Positions 1 through 10,701 of a DNA stretch of 64,000 bases are shown piece by piece. The DNA lies in contig OW818656.1 in assembly GCA_942492965.1 (NCBI GenBank), forward strand, positions 2,480,001-2,544,000, written 5' to 3'. Each line of letters opens with the position of its first letter. Within the stretch, counting starts at the first letter, position 1. This stretch comes from Sphingosinicella sp942492965 (GTDB lineage: Bacteria; Pseudomonadota; Alphaproteobacteria; Sphingomonadales; Sphingomonadaceae). The position numbers were made by a program, and so were the translations under genes. The notes beneath the pieces are model-generated. The model made no database searches. It was given only the letters and a program-made list of their open reading frames with translations, and was not told where the DNA came from.

Positions 1-1884
1 ACGCTCACCGAGGACGGCACCGAGGCCGCCGAGCGCGCGCTCGAAGCCGCGGGGCTGCTCGTGGGCGAAAACCTCTATGATTTCGAGAACACGCAGGTGG
101 TTCACCACCTCAACCAGGCGCTGAAGGCCAACATCATCTTCCGCCGCGACACAGACTATATCGTGAAGGGCGACAAGGTCGTCATCATCGACGAGTTCAC
201 CGGGCGCATGATGGATGGCCGCCGCTGGTCGGATGGTCTCCACCAGGCGGTCGAGGCCAAGGAAGGCGTCGAGATCCAGCCCGAGAACCAGACGCTCGCC
301 TCGATCACCTTCCAGAACTATTTCCGCATGTACCCCAAGCTCGGCGGCATGACCGGTACGGCGGCGACCGAGGCTGCCGAATTCTACGACATCTACAAGC
401 TGAACACGGTCGAGATCCCGACGAACGTGCCCGTGAAGCGGATCGATGTGGACGACGAGTTCTACAAGAACGCCCAGGACAAGTACGGCGCGATCGTGAA
501 GGCGATCCGGGAGGCGAGCATGAAGGGCCAGCCCGTACTCGTCGGCACCGTCTCCATCGAAAAGTCGGAAATGCTTTCCGAGCATCTGACGAAGGAAGGC
601 GTCGAGCACAGCGTGCTGAACGCGCGCTTCCACGAGCAGGAAGCCCGCATCGTCGCGCAGGCGGGCCGGCTCGGCGCCGTCACCATCGCCACCAACATGG
701 CGGGCCGCGGTACGGATATCCAGCTCGGCGGCAACGTCGAGTTCCGTGTCGAGGACGAGCTTTCCTCCATGCCGGAGGGGCCCGAGAAGGAACGCGAGAT
801 CGAGCGCATCCGCGAGGAGATCGCCGCCGAACGCGAGGCCGTGAAGCAGGCCGGCGGACTGTTCGTGCTCGGCACCGAGCGCCACGAGAGCCGCCGCATC
901 GACAACCAGCTGCGCGGCCGCTCGGGCCGTCAGGGCGATCCGGGCTTCTCGCGCTTCTATCTCAGCCTTGATGACGATCTGCTGCGCATCTTCGGGCAGC
1001 AGTCGATGCTGAACCGCATGATGCAGTCGGGGCTGGAGGAGGGCGAGGCGATCGTCCACCCGTGGATATCGAAGGCGATCGAGACCGCGCAGAAGAAGGT
1101 CGAGGCGCGCAACTACGACGTCCGCAAGCAGCTTCTGCAGTACGACGACGTGATGAACGACCAGCGCAAGGTCGTTTACGAGCAGCGCGCCGACGTGATG
1201 GATTCCGAAACGCTCGGCGACGTCGTCGCCGATATGCGCACCGAAACCGCGAACGATCTCGTCTCGCTGCACTGCCCGGCAGGCGCCTATCCCGAGCAGT
1301 GGAACGTCGAGGGGCTGAGGGCCGATCTTGGGCGCCTCTTCGCGCTCGACCTACCCGTCGAGGACTGGGTCAGCGAACAGGCGGTCGATCAGGAGATTTT
1401 CATCGAGCGCATCGAGCAGGCCGCGAAGGACGCGCTTGAAGCGAAGACGGCGAACATCCCGGCCGAAACGTGGACGCAGATCGAGAAGAGCTTCCTCCTG
1501 CAGGCGATCGACCATCACTGGAAGGAGCATCTCGCCACGCTCGACGCGCTCCGCGCCGTCATCCACCTGCGCGCCTATGCGCAGAAACAGCCGATCAACG
1601 AATACAAGCAGGAAGCCTTCGCGCTCTTTGAGCGGATGCTCGTCAACATCCGCGAGGAGGTGACGCGGATGCTCTCCCACGCGCAGTTCGAAATGGCGCC
1701 CCCGCCACTGCCGCGCACGCCGCCCGAGTTCCTGACGACGCACATCGACCCGTTCACGGGCGAAAACGATTCGCTCGCCGCCGATCCCGCCCTGATGGCG
1801 GAGAGCGTTGCGGTTGGTCGCAATCAGCCCTGCCCCTGTGGCTCGGGCAAGAAGTATAAGCACTGCCACGGCGCGAAGGACTGA
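1..1884 (+). CDS. secA: Preprotein translocase ATPase SecA, 5'-truncated by the window
   Basis: ATPase motor that pushes unfolded preproteins through the SecYEG channel. The frame is open from base 1, so the N-terminal nucleotide-binding half lies upstream. Visible parts are the end of the preprotein crosslinking domain, the second nucleotide-binding fold (TNMAGRGTDI, then RRIDNQLRGRSGRQGDPG), the helical scaffold and wing regions, and a C-terminal zinc-binding SEC-C tail (CPCGSGKKYKHCHG) that in SecA binds SecB and phospholipid. The stop lies 25 nt before the next gene. The family match is unambiguous; only the start is missing. Confidence 0.98.
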   Translation, partial: TLTEDGTEAAERALEAAGLLVGENLYDFENTQVVHHLNQALKANIIFRRDTDYIVKGDKVVIIDEFTGRMMDGRRWSDGLHQAVEAKEGVEIQPENQTLASITFQNYFRMYPKLGGMTGTAATEAAEFYDIYKLNTVEIPTNVPVKRIDVDDEFYKNAQDKYGAIVKAIREASMKGQPVLVGTVSIEKSEMLSEHLTKEGVEHSVLNARFHEQEARIVAQAGRLGAVTIATNMAGRGTDIQLGGNVEFRVEDELSSMPEGPEKEREIERIREEIAAEREAVKQAGGLFVLGTERHESRRIDNQLRGRSGRQGDPGFSRFYLSLDDDLLRIFGQQSMLNRMMQSGLEEGEAIVHPWISKAIETAQKKVEARNYDVRKQLLQYDDVMNDQRKVVYEQRADVMDSETLGDVVADMRTETANDLVSLHCPAGAYPEQWNVEGLRADLGRLFALDLPVEDWVSEQAVDQEIFIERIEQAAKDALEAKTANIPAETWTQIEKSFLLQAIDHHWKEHLATLDALRAVIHLRAYAQKQPINEYKQEAFALFERMLVNIREEVTRMLSHAQFEMAPPPLPRTPPEFLTTHIDPFTGENDSLAADPALMAESVAVGRNQPCPCGSGKKYKHCHGAKD

Positions 1885-1909
1885 GCCTTCGCTTCTCTTG
1901 GGGGGTGAA

Positions 1910-3169
1910 ATGCTGAAACTGGCACTTGCCGCCGCGCTGCTTTCGGGCGCTGCGCAGGCGGAAACCGTCGTCGTCACCGCGGACCGCATGGTCGATGTCG
2001 TCGGGGGCAAGACGCTCGCGAATCCAGTGGTCGTCATCACCGACGGGCGCATCGTCTCGGTTTCCGGCGGTGCGAGCATCCCGGCAGACGCGAAGCGCAT
2101 CGACCTGCCCGGCATGACGATCCTGCCCGGGCTCATCGACATGCACGTCCACCTCGACAGTTCGCCCGTCTACGGCGGCTACAACAGCCTCGTCTTCACC
2201 GACAGCTTCTGGACGGTGGTGGGCGCGGCGAACGCACGGGACATGCTGGAGGCAGGCTTCACGACCGTGCGAAACGTCGGCTCGGCCGGCTATTCGGACG
2301 TCGGGATCAAGCAGGCGATCGAGGAAGGCTTCACGGTCGGCCCGCGCATCGTCCCGGCCGCACACGCGCTCGGCGCGACCGGCGGTCACTGCGACGAGAC
2401 CTTCTATCCGCCATCCTTCGGCCGCAAGGGTGAGGCCGTGGGCGATTCGCCCGACGAACTGCGCCTGCGCGTGCGCGAGCAGCGGAAGTATGGCGCAGAG
2501 GTCATCAAGGTGTGCGCCACGGGCGGCGTCTTCTCGCGCAACACCGAGCCCGGCCAGCAGCAGCTTTCGGAGGCCGAGCTTCGCGCCATCGCCGACGAGG
2601 CGCACATGTGGGGCGTGAAGGTCGCAGCGCACGCGCACGGCACGTCCGGCATCAAGGCGGCGATTCGCGCCGGCATCGACACCATTGAGCACGCGAGCCT
2701 GATCGACGCCGAAGGCATCCGCCTCGCGAAGGAGCGCGGCACGGTGCTGGCGATGGACATCTATAATACGGAGTATACGCAGGCTGAGGGCCGCAAGAAC
2801 GGCGTGCTGGAGGACAATCTGCGGAAAGACCGCGAGATCGCCCAGATCCAGCGCGACGGCTTCCGTGAGGCACACAGGGCCGGCGTGAAGATGGTCTTCG
2901 CTTCCGATGCTGGGGTGATGCCCCATGCGGAGGTCGGCAAGCAGTTCCGCGTGATGGTGGAGTACGGCATGACGCCCATGGATGCGATCCGCGCGGCGAC
3001 GCGGAATGCCGCCGAGGCGCTGGGCCGCGAATCGGACGTCGGCGCGATCGCGCCGGGCCGTTACGGCGACCTCATCGCTGTCGCCGGAGACCCCACGGCG
3101 GACGTCACGCTGCTCACGAATGTTCCTTTCGTTATGAAGGGCGGCGACATCGTGAAAGATGCGCGTTGA
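1910..3169 (+). CDS. Secreted metal-dependent amidohydrolase
   Basis: A 419-residue protein of the imidazolonepropionase/Xaa-Pro dipeptidase-like amidohydrolase group. The ATG at 1910 follows a GGGGGG Shine-Dalgarno and begins a signal peptide ending near ALLSGAAQA, so the enzyme is probably periplasmic. The TIM-barrel metal ligands are all present: H79 and H81 (DMHVHLD), the lysine K200 expected to be carboxylated (VIKVCATGG), H241 and H261, and D333 (FASDAG). An in-frame start at 1808 would overlap secA and lacks a signal peptide, so it was not used. The substrate cannot be read from sequence; cyclic imides, dipeptides or lactones are all possible. Confidence 0.9.
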   Translation: MLKLALAAALLSGAAQAETVVVTADRMVDVVGGKTLANPVVVITDGRIVSVSGGASIPADAKRIDLPGMTILPGLIDMHVHLDSSPVYGGYNSLVFTDSFWTVVGAANARDMLEAGFTTVRNVGSAGYSDVGIKQAIEEGFTVGPRIVPAAHALGATGGHCDETFYPPSFGRKGEAVGDSPDELRLRVREQRKYGAEVIKVCATGGVFSRNTEPGQQQLSEAELRAIADEAHMWGVKVAAHAHGTSGIKAAIRAGIDTIEHASLIDAEGIRLAKERGTVLAMDIYNTEYTQAEGRKNGVLEDNLRKDREIAQIQRDGFREAHRAGVKMVFASDAGVMPHAEVGKQFRVMVEYGMTPMDAIRAATRNAAEALGRESDVGAIAPGRYGDLIAVAGDPTADVTLLTNVPFVMKGGDIVKDAR

Positions 3170-3210
3170 GCGCATCGCCGAAGACCCGCGGAGAACCGTC
3201 ACAAAAGCCG

Positions 3211-3239
3211 TTGACCTTGGGGGGAGGCACGCATATAAG
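3211..3239 (+). promoter_or_regulatory. Sigma-70-type promoter of the rpsL (str) operon
   Basis: TTGACC (3211-3216) and TATAAG (3234-3239) are separated by exactly 17 nt, close to the housekeeping consensus. They lie in the gap between the amidohydrolase and rpsL. Transcription would start near 3246, giving a leader of roughly 220 nt. Confidence 0.8.
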
Positions 3240-3245
3240 CCGCGC

Positions 3246-3463
3246 CCGTACTCGCGGGCTGGTGGTAGGCGTTCGTCCTAGACGCTGTCCTGGAACGGGT
3301 TTTTAGAGCTGATAGGCCGAAAGGCCGCGAAATAAGGGTCCGGGTGGGGCCGTTAGGTGCCCGCCGGGACCGTTTGCATTTGTCCGCGAATCGCTCGCGG
3401 ATGCTTTGCGCGCGGCTGGCTTTGAGGCTCGCATGGATTTGGAAACAAGAGGCTGAAGCGTTA
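3246..3463 (+). promoter_or_regulatory. Long structured 5' leader of rpsL
   Basis: The untranslated stretch between the predicted start of transcription and rpsL can fold. A perfect GGCC-GAAA-GGCC hairpin lies at 3315-3326, and a longer imperfect hairpin at 3337-3371 is closed by GGTCC/GGACC. There is no U-tract after either, so these are not intrinsic terminators. They could be a protein-binding site for feedback control, which is inferred from how ribosomal operons are commonly regulated and not shown here. Confidence 0.45.
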
Positions 3464-3835
3464 ATGCCGACGATCAACCAGCTGGTCCGCAAGGGTCGGA
3501 ATCCGCAGAAGGCGCGCAACAAGGTGCCTGCGCTCGAAGCGAATCCGCAGAAGCGCGGCGTGTGCACGCGCGTCTACACGACGACCCCGAAGAAGCCGAA
3601 CTCGGCGCTCCGCAAGGTGGCCAAGATTCGCCTGACCAACGGTTTCGAGGTGATCGGCTACATCCCGGGTGAAGGCCACAACCTTCAGGAACACTCGGTG
3701 GTGCTCATTCGCGGCGGCCGCGTAAAGGATTTGCCGGGCGTGCGTTACCACGTGCTGCGTGGCGTTCTTGACACACAGGGCGTCAAGGATCGCAAGCAGA
3801 GCCGTTCGAAATACGGCGCCAAGCGGCCTAAGTAA
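3464..3835 (+). CDS. rpsL: 30S ribosomal protein S12
   Basis: Decoding-centre protein of the small subunit. It has 123 residues, the normal length. The start MPTINQLVRKGR is the family N-terminus, and an upstream in-frame start at 3344 only adds non-conserved residues. The conserved TPKKPNSALRK and the GVRYH segment are present. The residue following TTPKKP is the wild-type streptomycin-sensitive form. First gene of the str operon, 12 nt ahead of rpsG. Confidence 0.98.
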   Translation: MPTINQLVRKGRNPQKARNKVPALEANPQKRGVCTRVYTTTPKKPNSALRKVAKIRLTNGFEVIGYIPGEGHNLQEHSVVLIRGGRVKDLPGVRYHVLRGVLDTQGVKDRKQSRSKYGAKRPK

Positions 3836-3847
3836 GGAAACGAAGAA

Positions 3848-4318
3848 ATGGCTCGTCGTCGTCGTCCGGAGAAGCGCGAAATTCTCCCCGATCCCCGCTT
3901 CGGGGACATCACGCTCACGAAGTTCATGAATCTCGTGATGTATCAGGGCAAGAAGTCGGTCGCTGAAACGATCGTCTACACTGCGCTCGACAACATCGAA
4001 TCGAAGATGAAGAAGGACCCGGTCGGGATCTTTCATGACGCGCTGAACAACGTGAAGCCGGGCATCGAGGTTCGCAGCCGCCGCGTCGGCGGTGCGACCT
4101 ATCAGGTTCCCGTCGAGGTGCGTCCGGAACGTTCGCAGGCGCTGGCAATTCGCTGGCTGATCGCATCGGCCCGCAATCGCAGCGAGAACACCATGTCGGC
4201 GCGCCTTTCGGGCGAGTTGATGGACGCCTCGCAGAACCGCGGCACCGCCGTGAAGAAGCGCGAAGACACGCACCGTATGGCCGAGGCGAACCGCGCCTTC
4301 GCGCACTACCGCTGGTAA
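3848..4318 (+). CDS. rpsG: 30S ribosomal protein S7
   Basis: Primary 16S rRNA binder that starts assembly of the small-subunit head. It has 156 residues with the bacterial N-terminus MARRRRPEKRE and the conserved LMDASQNRGTAVKKRED segment near the C-terminus. It follows rpsL by 12 nt and precedes fusA by 19 nt, with an AAGGAAACGAAG ribosome-binding region before the ATG. Confidence 0.98.
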   Translation: MARRRRPEKREILPDPRFGDITLTKFMNLVMYQGKKSVAETIVYTALDNIESKMKKDPVGIFHDALNNVKPGIEVRSRRVGGATYQVPVEVRPERSQALAIRWLIASARNRSENTMSARLSGELMDASQNRGTAVKKREDTHRMAEANRAFAHYRW

Positions 4319-4337
4319 AGATTAAGGACTGATCGCA

Positions 4338-6413
4338 ATGGCCCGCAGCCATCCGCTCGATAAATATCGCAACATCGGCATCATGGCGCACATTGATGCC
4401 GGCAAGACGACGACGACCGAGCGAATCCTCTACTACACCGGCAAGTCCTACAAGATCGGCGAAGTGCATGAAGGCACGGCGACGATGGACTGGATGGAGC
4501 AGGAGCAAGAGCGCGGCATCACGATCACGTCTGCCGCGACGACCTGTTTCTGGAACGACCACCGCATCAACATCATCGACACGCCCGGCCACGTCGACTT
4601 CACGATTGAAGTCGAGCGTTCGCTGCGCGTGCTCGACGGCGCTGTCGCGTGCTTCGACGGTGTCGCCGGCGTTGAGCCGCAGTCGGAAACGGTGTGGCGT
4701 CAGGCAGACAAGTACCGCGTTCCGCGCATGTGCTTCGTCAACAAGCTCGATCGCACCGGCGCCAACTTCGAACGCTGCGTCCAGATGATCAAGGACCGCC
4801 TCGGCGCGCGTCCGCTGGTGCTTTACCTCCCGATCGGCATCGAGAGCTCGTTCAAGGGCCTCGTCGACCTCGTCGAGGATCGCGCGATCATCTGGCTCGA
4901 AGAGTCGCTGGGCGCGAAGTTCGAGTATCAGGACATCCCGGCCGAGCTCAAGGATGCCGCCGAGCTTGCCCGCCAGGAACTCATCGAGATGGCCGTCGAG
5001 CAGGACGATGCCGTCATGGAGGCCTACCTCGAAGGCAATGTTCCCGATCCCGCGACGCTGAAGGCGCTGATCCGCAAGGGTACGCTGAACTTCTCGTTCG
5101 TGCCGGTGCTGTGCGGTTCGGCGTTCAAGAACAAGGGCGTGCAGCCGCTGCTCGACGCCGTCGTTGACTATCTGCCGAGCCCGCTCGACGTGCCGGCCGT
5201 GCAGGGCGTCAAGCTCGACGGCGAGACGGTCGATAGCCGCAAGGCCGACGACAGCGAGCCTTTCTCGGCGCTGGCGTTCAAGATCATGACCGACCCGTTC
5301 GTCGGCACGCTCACCTTCGCGCGCATCTACTCGGGCAAGCTCGAGGGTTCCTCCACCGTGCTCAACTCGGTGAAGGACAAGAAGGAAAAGATCGGCCGTA
5401 TGCTCCTGATGCACGCCAACGAGCGTGAGGACATCAAGGAAGCTTTCGCGGGCGACATCGTCGCGCTCGTCGGTCTCAAGGAAGTGACTACCGGCGAAAC
5501 GCTCTGCGCGCCGAATGCGCCGATCATCCTGGAGCGCATGGAGTTTCCGGATCCGGTCATCGAGGTCGCGGTCGAACCGAAGACCAAGGCCGACCAGGAG
5601 AAGATGGGCATCGCGCTCAACCGTCTCGCGCAGGAAGACCCGAGCTTCCGCGTGTCGTCGGACATGGAAAGCGGCCAGACCATCATCAAGGGCATGGGCG
5701 AGCTTCACCTCGAAATCCTCGTCGATCGCATGAAGCGTGAGTTCAAGGTCGAGGCGAACGTCGGCGCGCCGCAGGTGGCGTACCGAGAATCGCTCGCGCG
5801 CAAGGTCGATATCGACTACACGCACAAAAAGCAGTCAGGCGGTTCGGGTCAGTTCGGCCGCGTGAAGATGACGGTCGAGCCGGGTGAACGCGGCCAGGGC
5901 GTGCTTTTCGTCGACGAGGTCAAGGGCGGCAACGTTCCGCGCGAATACATTCCTTCGGTCGAGAAGGGTATTCGCGAGGTCGCGGCTTCGGGTTCGCTGA
6001 TCGGCTTCCCGATCATCGACTTCACCGCGACGCTGACGGACGGCGCCTATCACGACGTCGACTCGTCGGCGATGGCGTTCGAAATTACGGGTCGCGGCGC
6101 CATGCGCGAAGCGGCTCAGAAGGCCGGCATCAAGCTGCTCGAGCCCGTGATGAAGGTTGAGGTGGTGACGCCCGAGGAATTCATGGGCGACGTCATCGGC
6201 GATCTCAATTCGCGGCGTGGTCAGATCCAGGGCACCGACAGCCGCGGCAACGCACAGGTGGTCGAGGCGATCGTGCCGCTGGCGAACATGTTCGGGTACG
6301 TCAACCAGCTCCGTTCGTTCTCGCAGGGCCGGGCGCAGTACACGATGCAGTTCAGTCATTACGAGGAAGTCCCGGCGAACGTCGCCGAGGAAGTCAAGGC
6401 GAAGCTCGCCTGA
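4338..6413 (+). CDS. fusA: Translation elongation factor G
   Basis: GTPase that drives tRNA and mRNA translocation on the ribosome and helps recycling. Full length at 691 residues. The G-domain motifs are AHIDAGKT (17-24), DTPGH (81-85) and NKLD (135-138); the switch region ends in QEQERGITI. Domain IV is visible from about residue 480 onward. It sits in the usual place between rpsG and tuf. Confidence 0.98.
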   Translation: MARSHPLDKYRNIGIMAHIDAGKTTTTERILYYTGKSYKIGEVHEGTATMDWMEQEQERGITITSAATTCFWNDHRINIIDTPGHVDFTIEVERSLRVLDGAVACFDGVAGVEPQSETVWRQADKYRVPRMCFVNKLDRTGANFERCVQMIKDRLGARPLVLYLPIGIESSFKGLVDLVEDRAIIWLEESLGAKFEYQDIPAELKDAAELARQELIEMAVEQDDAVMEAYLEGNVPDPATLKALIRKGTLNFSFVPVLCGSAFKNKGVQPLLDAVVDYLPSPLDVPAVQGVKLDGETVDSRKADDSEPFSALAFKIMTDPFVGTLTFARIYSGKLEGSSTVLNSVKDKKEKIGRMLLMHANEREDIKEAFAGDIVALVGLKEVTTGETLCAPNAPIILERMEFPDPVIEVAVEPKTKADQEKMGIALNRLAQEDPSFRVSSDMESGQTIIKGMGELHLEILVDRMKREFKVEANVGAPQVAYRESLARKVDIDYTHKKQSGGSGQFGRVKMTVEPGERGQGVLFVDEVKGGNVPREYIPSVEKGIREVAASGSLIGFPIIDFTATLTDGAYHDVDSSAMAFEITGRGAMREAAQKAGIKLLEPVMKVEVVTPEEFMGDVIGDLNSRRGQIQGTDSRGNAQVVEAIVPLANMFGYVNQLRSFSQGRAQYTMQFSHYEEVPANVAEEVKAKLA

Positions 6414-6479
6414 TAATTTGGTTGGCAATCGGAATTGGCCGCGAGGCCAGGGACAGCAGAAGACAAGAGGGTTAGAGAC

Positions 6480-7670
<1,191 letters not shown>

Positions 7671-7684
7671 GCGAAAGCATATCG

Positions 7685-7723
7685 CCGGTCCGGCACGAAA
7701 TTGTGCCGGACCGGTTTGCTTTT
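7685..7723 (+). terminator. Rho-independent terminator after tuf
   Basis: A perfect 12-bp stem, CCGGTCCGGCAC (7685-7696) with GTGCCGGACCGG (7703-7714), has a 6-nt loop and is followed by TTTGCTTTT. It would end or attenuate str operon transcription before rpsJ. Confidence 0.85.
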
Positions 7724-7740
7724 GCCGGTTGGATTGAGAA

Positions 7741-7757
7741 GGCCGAATTGGTCGGCC
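7741..7757 (+). promoter_or_regulatory. Small hairpin in the rpsJ leader
   Basis: GGCCGA (7741-7746) and TCGGCC (7752-7757) form a perfect 6-bp stem with a 5-nt loop, 26 nt before the rpsJ start. In enterobacteria the S10 leader is the target of L4 feedback. Whether this smaller hairpin has such a role is speculation. Confidence 0.3.
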
Positions 7758-7783
7758 GAATGAAAGTTTGAACGGGTACCCGC

Positions 7784-8098
<315 letters not shown>

Positions 8099-8160
8099 CC
8101 TGACGTTTTAACTCAAGCCCGCTGCGCGCAGCGGGCCTCTGAATAGGAAGGGACAAGATC

Positions 8161-8922
8161 ATGCGCACTGGCGTGATCGCAAAGAAGGTGGGGATGACCC
8201 GGCTGTTCAAGGATGACGGCCGGCACGTTCCCGTGACGGTCCTCAGCCTCGAAGGCTGCCAGGTCGTCGCGCAGCGCACTGCGGACCGCGACGGTTATGT
8301 CGCGCTCCAGCTCGGTGCCGGCACCGCGAAGGTTAAGAACGTCGCCAAGCCGCAGCGCGGCCACTTCGGCAAGGCCGAAGTCGAGCCGAAGGCGCAGGTT
8401 GTCGAATTCCGCGTGTCCGAAGACGCGCTCGTCGATGTGGGGGCAGAACTTTCGGCCGACCATTTCATCGCGGGTCAATACGTCGACATCACCGGTTCCA
8501 CGCAGGGCAAAGGCTTCGCCGGCGCCATGAAGCGTTGGGGTTTCGGCGGTCTGCGCGCGACGCACGGCGTTTCGGTCTCGCACCGCTCGCACGGTTCGAC
8601 GGGTAACCGCCAGGATCCCGGCAAGGTCTTCAAGAACAAGAAGATGGCCGGCCACATGGGCGCCCGCAATCGCACGCAGCAGAACCTTGAGGTCGTCGGC
8701 ACCGATGCCGCGCGCGGTCTCATCTTCGTCAAGGGTTCGGTCCCCGGTCACAAGGGCGGCTGGCTCGAGGTTCGCGATGCCGTGAAGGTCGCGCGTCCGG
8801 GCGAAGCGCCGTATCCGGCCGCCGTCCGCAGCGCCAACAACAACGAAGCGGCGCCCGTCGAGGCTCCGGCGGAAACGCCGGCCGAGACGGTCGAAACCGC
8901 CACCGACGGCCAGGAGGGCTGA
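8161..8922 (+). CDS. rplC: 50S ribosomal protein L3
   Basis: Early-assembly 23S rRNA binder whose loop reaches the peptidyl transferase centre. It has 253 residues, longer than the roughly 210 of E. coli L3. The extra length is a C-terminal tail from about residue 225, rich in alanine, proline and glutamate. The conserved RWGFGG and SHGSTGNRQDPGKVFKNKKM segments are present. Start is MRTGVIAKKVGMTRLF, with an AGGAAGGGACAAG ribosome-binding region. Confidence 0.97.
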   Translation: MRTGVIAKKVGMTRLFKDDGRHVPVTVLSLEGCQVVAQRTADRDGYVALQLGAGTAKVKNVAKPQRGHFGKAEVEPKAQVVEFRVSEDALVDVGAELSADHFIAGQYVDITGSTQGKGFAGAMKRWGFGGLRATHGVSVSHRSHGSTGNRQDPGKVFKNKKMAGHMGARNRTQQNLEVVGTDAARGLIFVKGSVPGHKGGWLEVRDAVKVARPGEAPYPAAVRSANNNEAAPVEAPAETPAETVETATDGQEG

Positions 8923-8924
8923 AC

Positions 8925-9545
8925 ATGAAGGTCAAGGTACAGACCCTCGACGCCAAGGCTGCCGGCGATGTCGAACTGAACGACGAGATCTTTGGTCTCG
9001 AACTTCGCACCGACATCCTGCACCGCGTCGTCAACTGGCAGCTCGCCAACCGTCGCGGCTATGCCCGCGCGGCGCGTGAGCGTTCGGACGTTGCACGCAC
9101 CGGCAAGAAGTTCGGTCGCCAGAAGGGCGGCGGCACGGCCCGTCACGGCAACCGTCGTTCGCCGATCTTCATCGGCGGCGGCAAGGCCCACGGTCCGCGC
9201 GCACGCTCGTTCGAGCAGAGCCTGAACAAGAAGATCCGCGTCCTCGGTCTCAAGACCGCGCTGTCGGCGAAGGCCAAGGAAGGCAAGCTCATCGTCGTCA
9301 AGGACCTTGAGCTGAAGGATGCCAAGACGAAGGCGCTGCGCGAGCAGCTCGGCAAGCTCGGTATCACCAGCGGCCTCTTCATCGACGGCGACACGCCCGC
9401 GAACTTCCGTCTGGCCTGCGCGAACCTCTACAAGGTTGACGTGCTGCCGGTCATCGGCGCGAACGTGTACGACATCCTCAATCACGACACGCTCGTCCTC
9501 ACGACGTCGGCGGTCGAAAAGCTGGAGGCGCGCTTCAATGGCTAA
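8925..9545 (+). CDS. rplD: 50S ribosomal protein L4
   Basis: Lines the exit tunnel and in many bacteria represses its own operon. It has 206 residues, beginning MKVKVQTLDAKAAGDVELND, with the tunnel loop RTGKKFGRQKGGGTARHG. It starts 2 nt after rplC and overlaps the start of rplW by 8 nt. Confidence 0.97.
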   Translation: MKVKVQTLDAKAAGDVELNDEIFGLELRTDILHRVVNWQLANRRGYARAARERSDVARTGKKFGRQKGGGTARHGNRRSPIFIGGGKAHGPRARSFEQSLNKKIRVLGLKTALSAKAKEGKLIVVKDLELKDAKTKALREQLGKLGITSGLFIDGDTPANFRLACANLYKVDVLPVIGANVYDILNHDTLVLTTSAVEKLEARFNG

Positions 9546-9855
9546 AGCCGCGAAGAAGGCCGAGATCGCGTTGGAGCACTACGACGTGATCCTGTCGCCG
9601 ATCATCACCGAGAAGTCGACGCAGGTGTCGGAATACAACCAGGTTGTGTTCCACGTCGCGAAGACCGCGACCAAGCCCGCCATCAAGGCGGCGGTCGAAG
9701 CGCTGTTCGATGTCAAGGTGAAGGGCGTGAACACGCTCATCGCCAAGGGCAAGACGAAGCGCTGGAAGGGTCAGCGCTACATCCGCTCCGACGCGAAGAA
9801 AGCCGTCGTGACGCTCGCCGAAGGCGAGTCGATCGACGTGACCACGGGAATCTAA
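9538..9855 (+). CDS. rplW: 50S ribosomal protein L23
   Basis: Sits at the tunnel exit and docks trigger factor and SRP. It has 105 residues. The core YDVILSPIITEKST and the loop KGKTKRWKGQRYIR identify it. The ATG at 9538 overlaps the last 8 nt of rplD, which implies coupled translation. An upstream in-frame start at 9319 lies wholly inside rplD and was rejected. Confidence 0.97.
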   Translation: MAKAAKKAEIALEHYDVILSPIITEKSTQVSEYNQVVFHVAKTATKPAIKAAVEALFDVKVKGVNTLIAKGKTKRWKGQRYIRSDAKKAVVTLAEGESIDVTTGI

Positions 9856-9858
9856 GCC

Positions 9859-10698
9859 ATGGCGCTCAAATCCTATAACCCGACCAGCGCAGCGCGCCGC
9901 GGTCTCATCCTCGTCGACAAGTCGCAGCTCTTCAAGGGCAAGCCCGTCAAGGGCCTGACCGAAGGTCTGCACAAGTCCGGCGGCCGCAACAACCAGGGCC
10001 ACGCCACCGCGCGCGGCATCGGCGGCGGTCACAAGCGTCGTTATCGCATTGTCGATTTCAAGCGTCGCAAGTGGGACATGGCGGCCGTTGTCGAGCGGAT
10101 CGAGTACGACCCGAACCGCACGGCGTTCATCGCCCTCGTGAAATACGAGGACGGCGAGCTGAACTATATCCTCGCACCGCAGCGTCTTGCCGTCGGCGAC
10201 ACCATCGTCGCGGGCAAGAAGACCGACGTGAAGCCGGGCAACGCGATGGAAATCGGCCAGATGCCGGTCGGCACTATCGTCCACAACGTCGAGATGAAGC
10301 CCCGTAAGGGCGGCCAGATCGCGCGTTCGGCAGGCACTTATGTGCAGGTCGTCGGGCGTGACCGCGGCATGGCGATCGTTCGTCTCGGTTCGGGCGAGCA
10401 GCGCTACGTTCCCGCCGATTGCATGGCGACGGTCGGCGCGGTGTCGAACCCCGACAACTCGAACCAGAACCTTGCCAAGGCCGGCCGCAACCGCTGGCTC
10501 GGCAAGCGTCCGCTGACGCGCGGTGTCGCCAAGAACCCGGTCGATCACCCGCACGGCGGCGGTGAAGGCCGCACCTCGGGTGGCCGTCATCCGGTGACGC
10601 CGTGGGGCAAGCCGACCAAGGGCGCGAAGACGCGCAACCGCAAGAAAGCGTCGAACGCGATGATCATCCGGTCGCGTCACGCGAAGAAGAAGAGGTAA
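9859..10698 (+). CDS. rplB: 50S ribosomal protein L2
   Basis: Core 23S rRNA binder needed for subunit joining and peptidyl transferase activity. It has 279 residues, the usual length. The conserved GGGHKRRYRIVDFKR and, near the C-terminus, the PVDHPHGGGEGRTSGGRHP segment containing the functionally important histidine are intact. It starts 3 nt after rplW. Confidence 0.98.
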   Translation: MALKSYNPTSAARRGLILVDKSQLFKGKPVKGLTEGLHKSGGRNNQGHATARGIGGGHKRRYRIVDFKRRKWDMAAVVERIEYDPNRTAFIALVKYEDGELNYILAPQRLAVGDTIVAGKKTDVKPGNAMEIGQMPVGTIVHNVEMKPRKGGQIARSAGTYVQVVGRDRGMAIVRLGSGEQRYVPADCMATVGAVSNPDNSNQNLAKAGRNRWLGKRPLTRGVAKNPVDHPHGGGEGRTSGGRHPVTPWGKPTKGAKTRNRKKASNAMIIRSRHAKKKR

Positions 10699-10701
10699 GC
10701 C

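Noticed and set aside
3924..5825. Minus-strand frame of 633 codons opposite rpsG and fusA
   Set aside because: Arg/Ala/Asp/Leu-rich translation without domains, the typical shadow of a GC-rich gene on the other strand. Similar shadows oppose tuf, rplB, secY, bamB and others.
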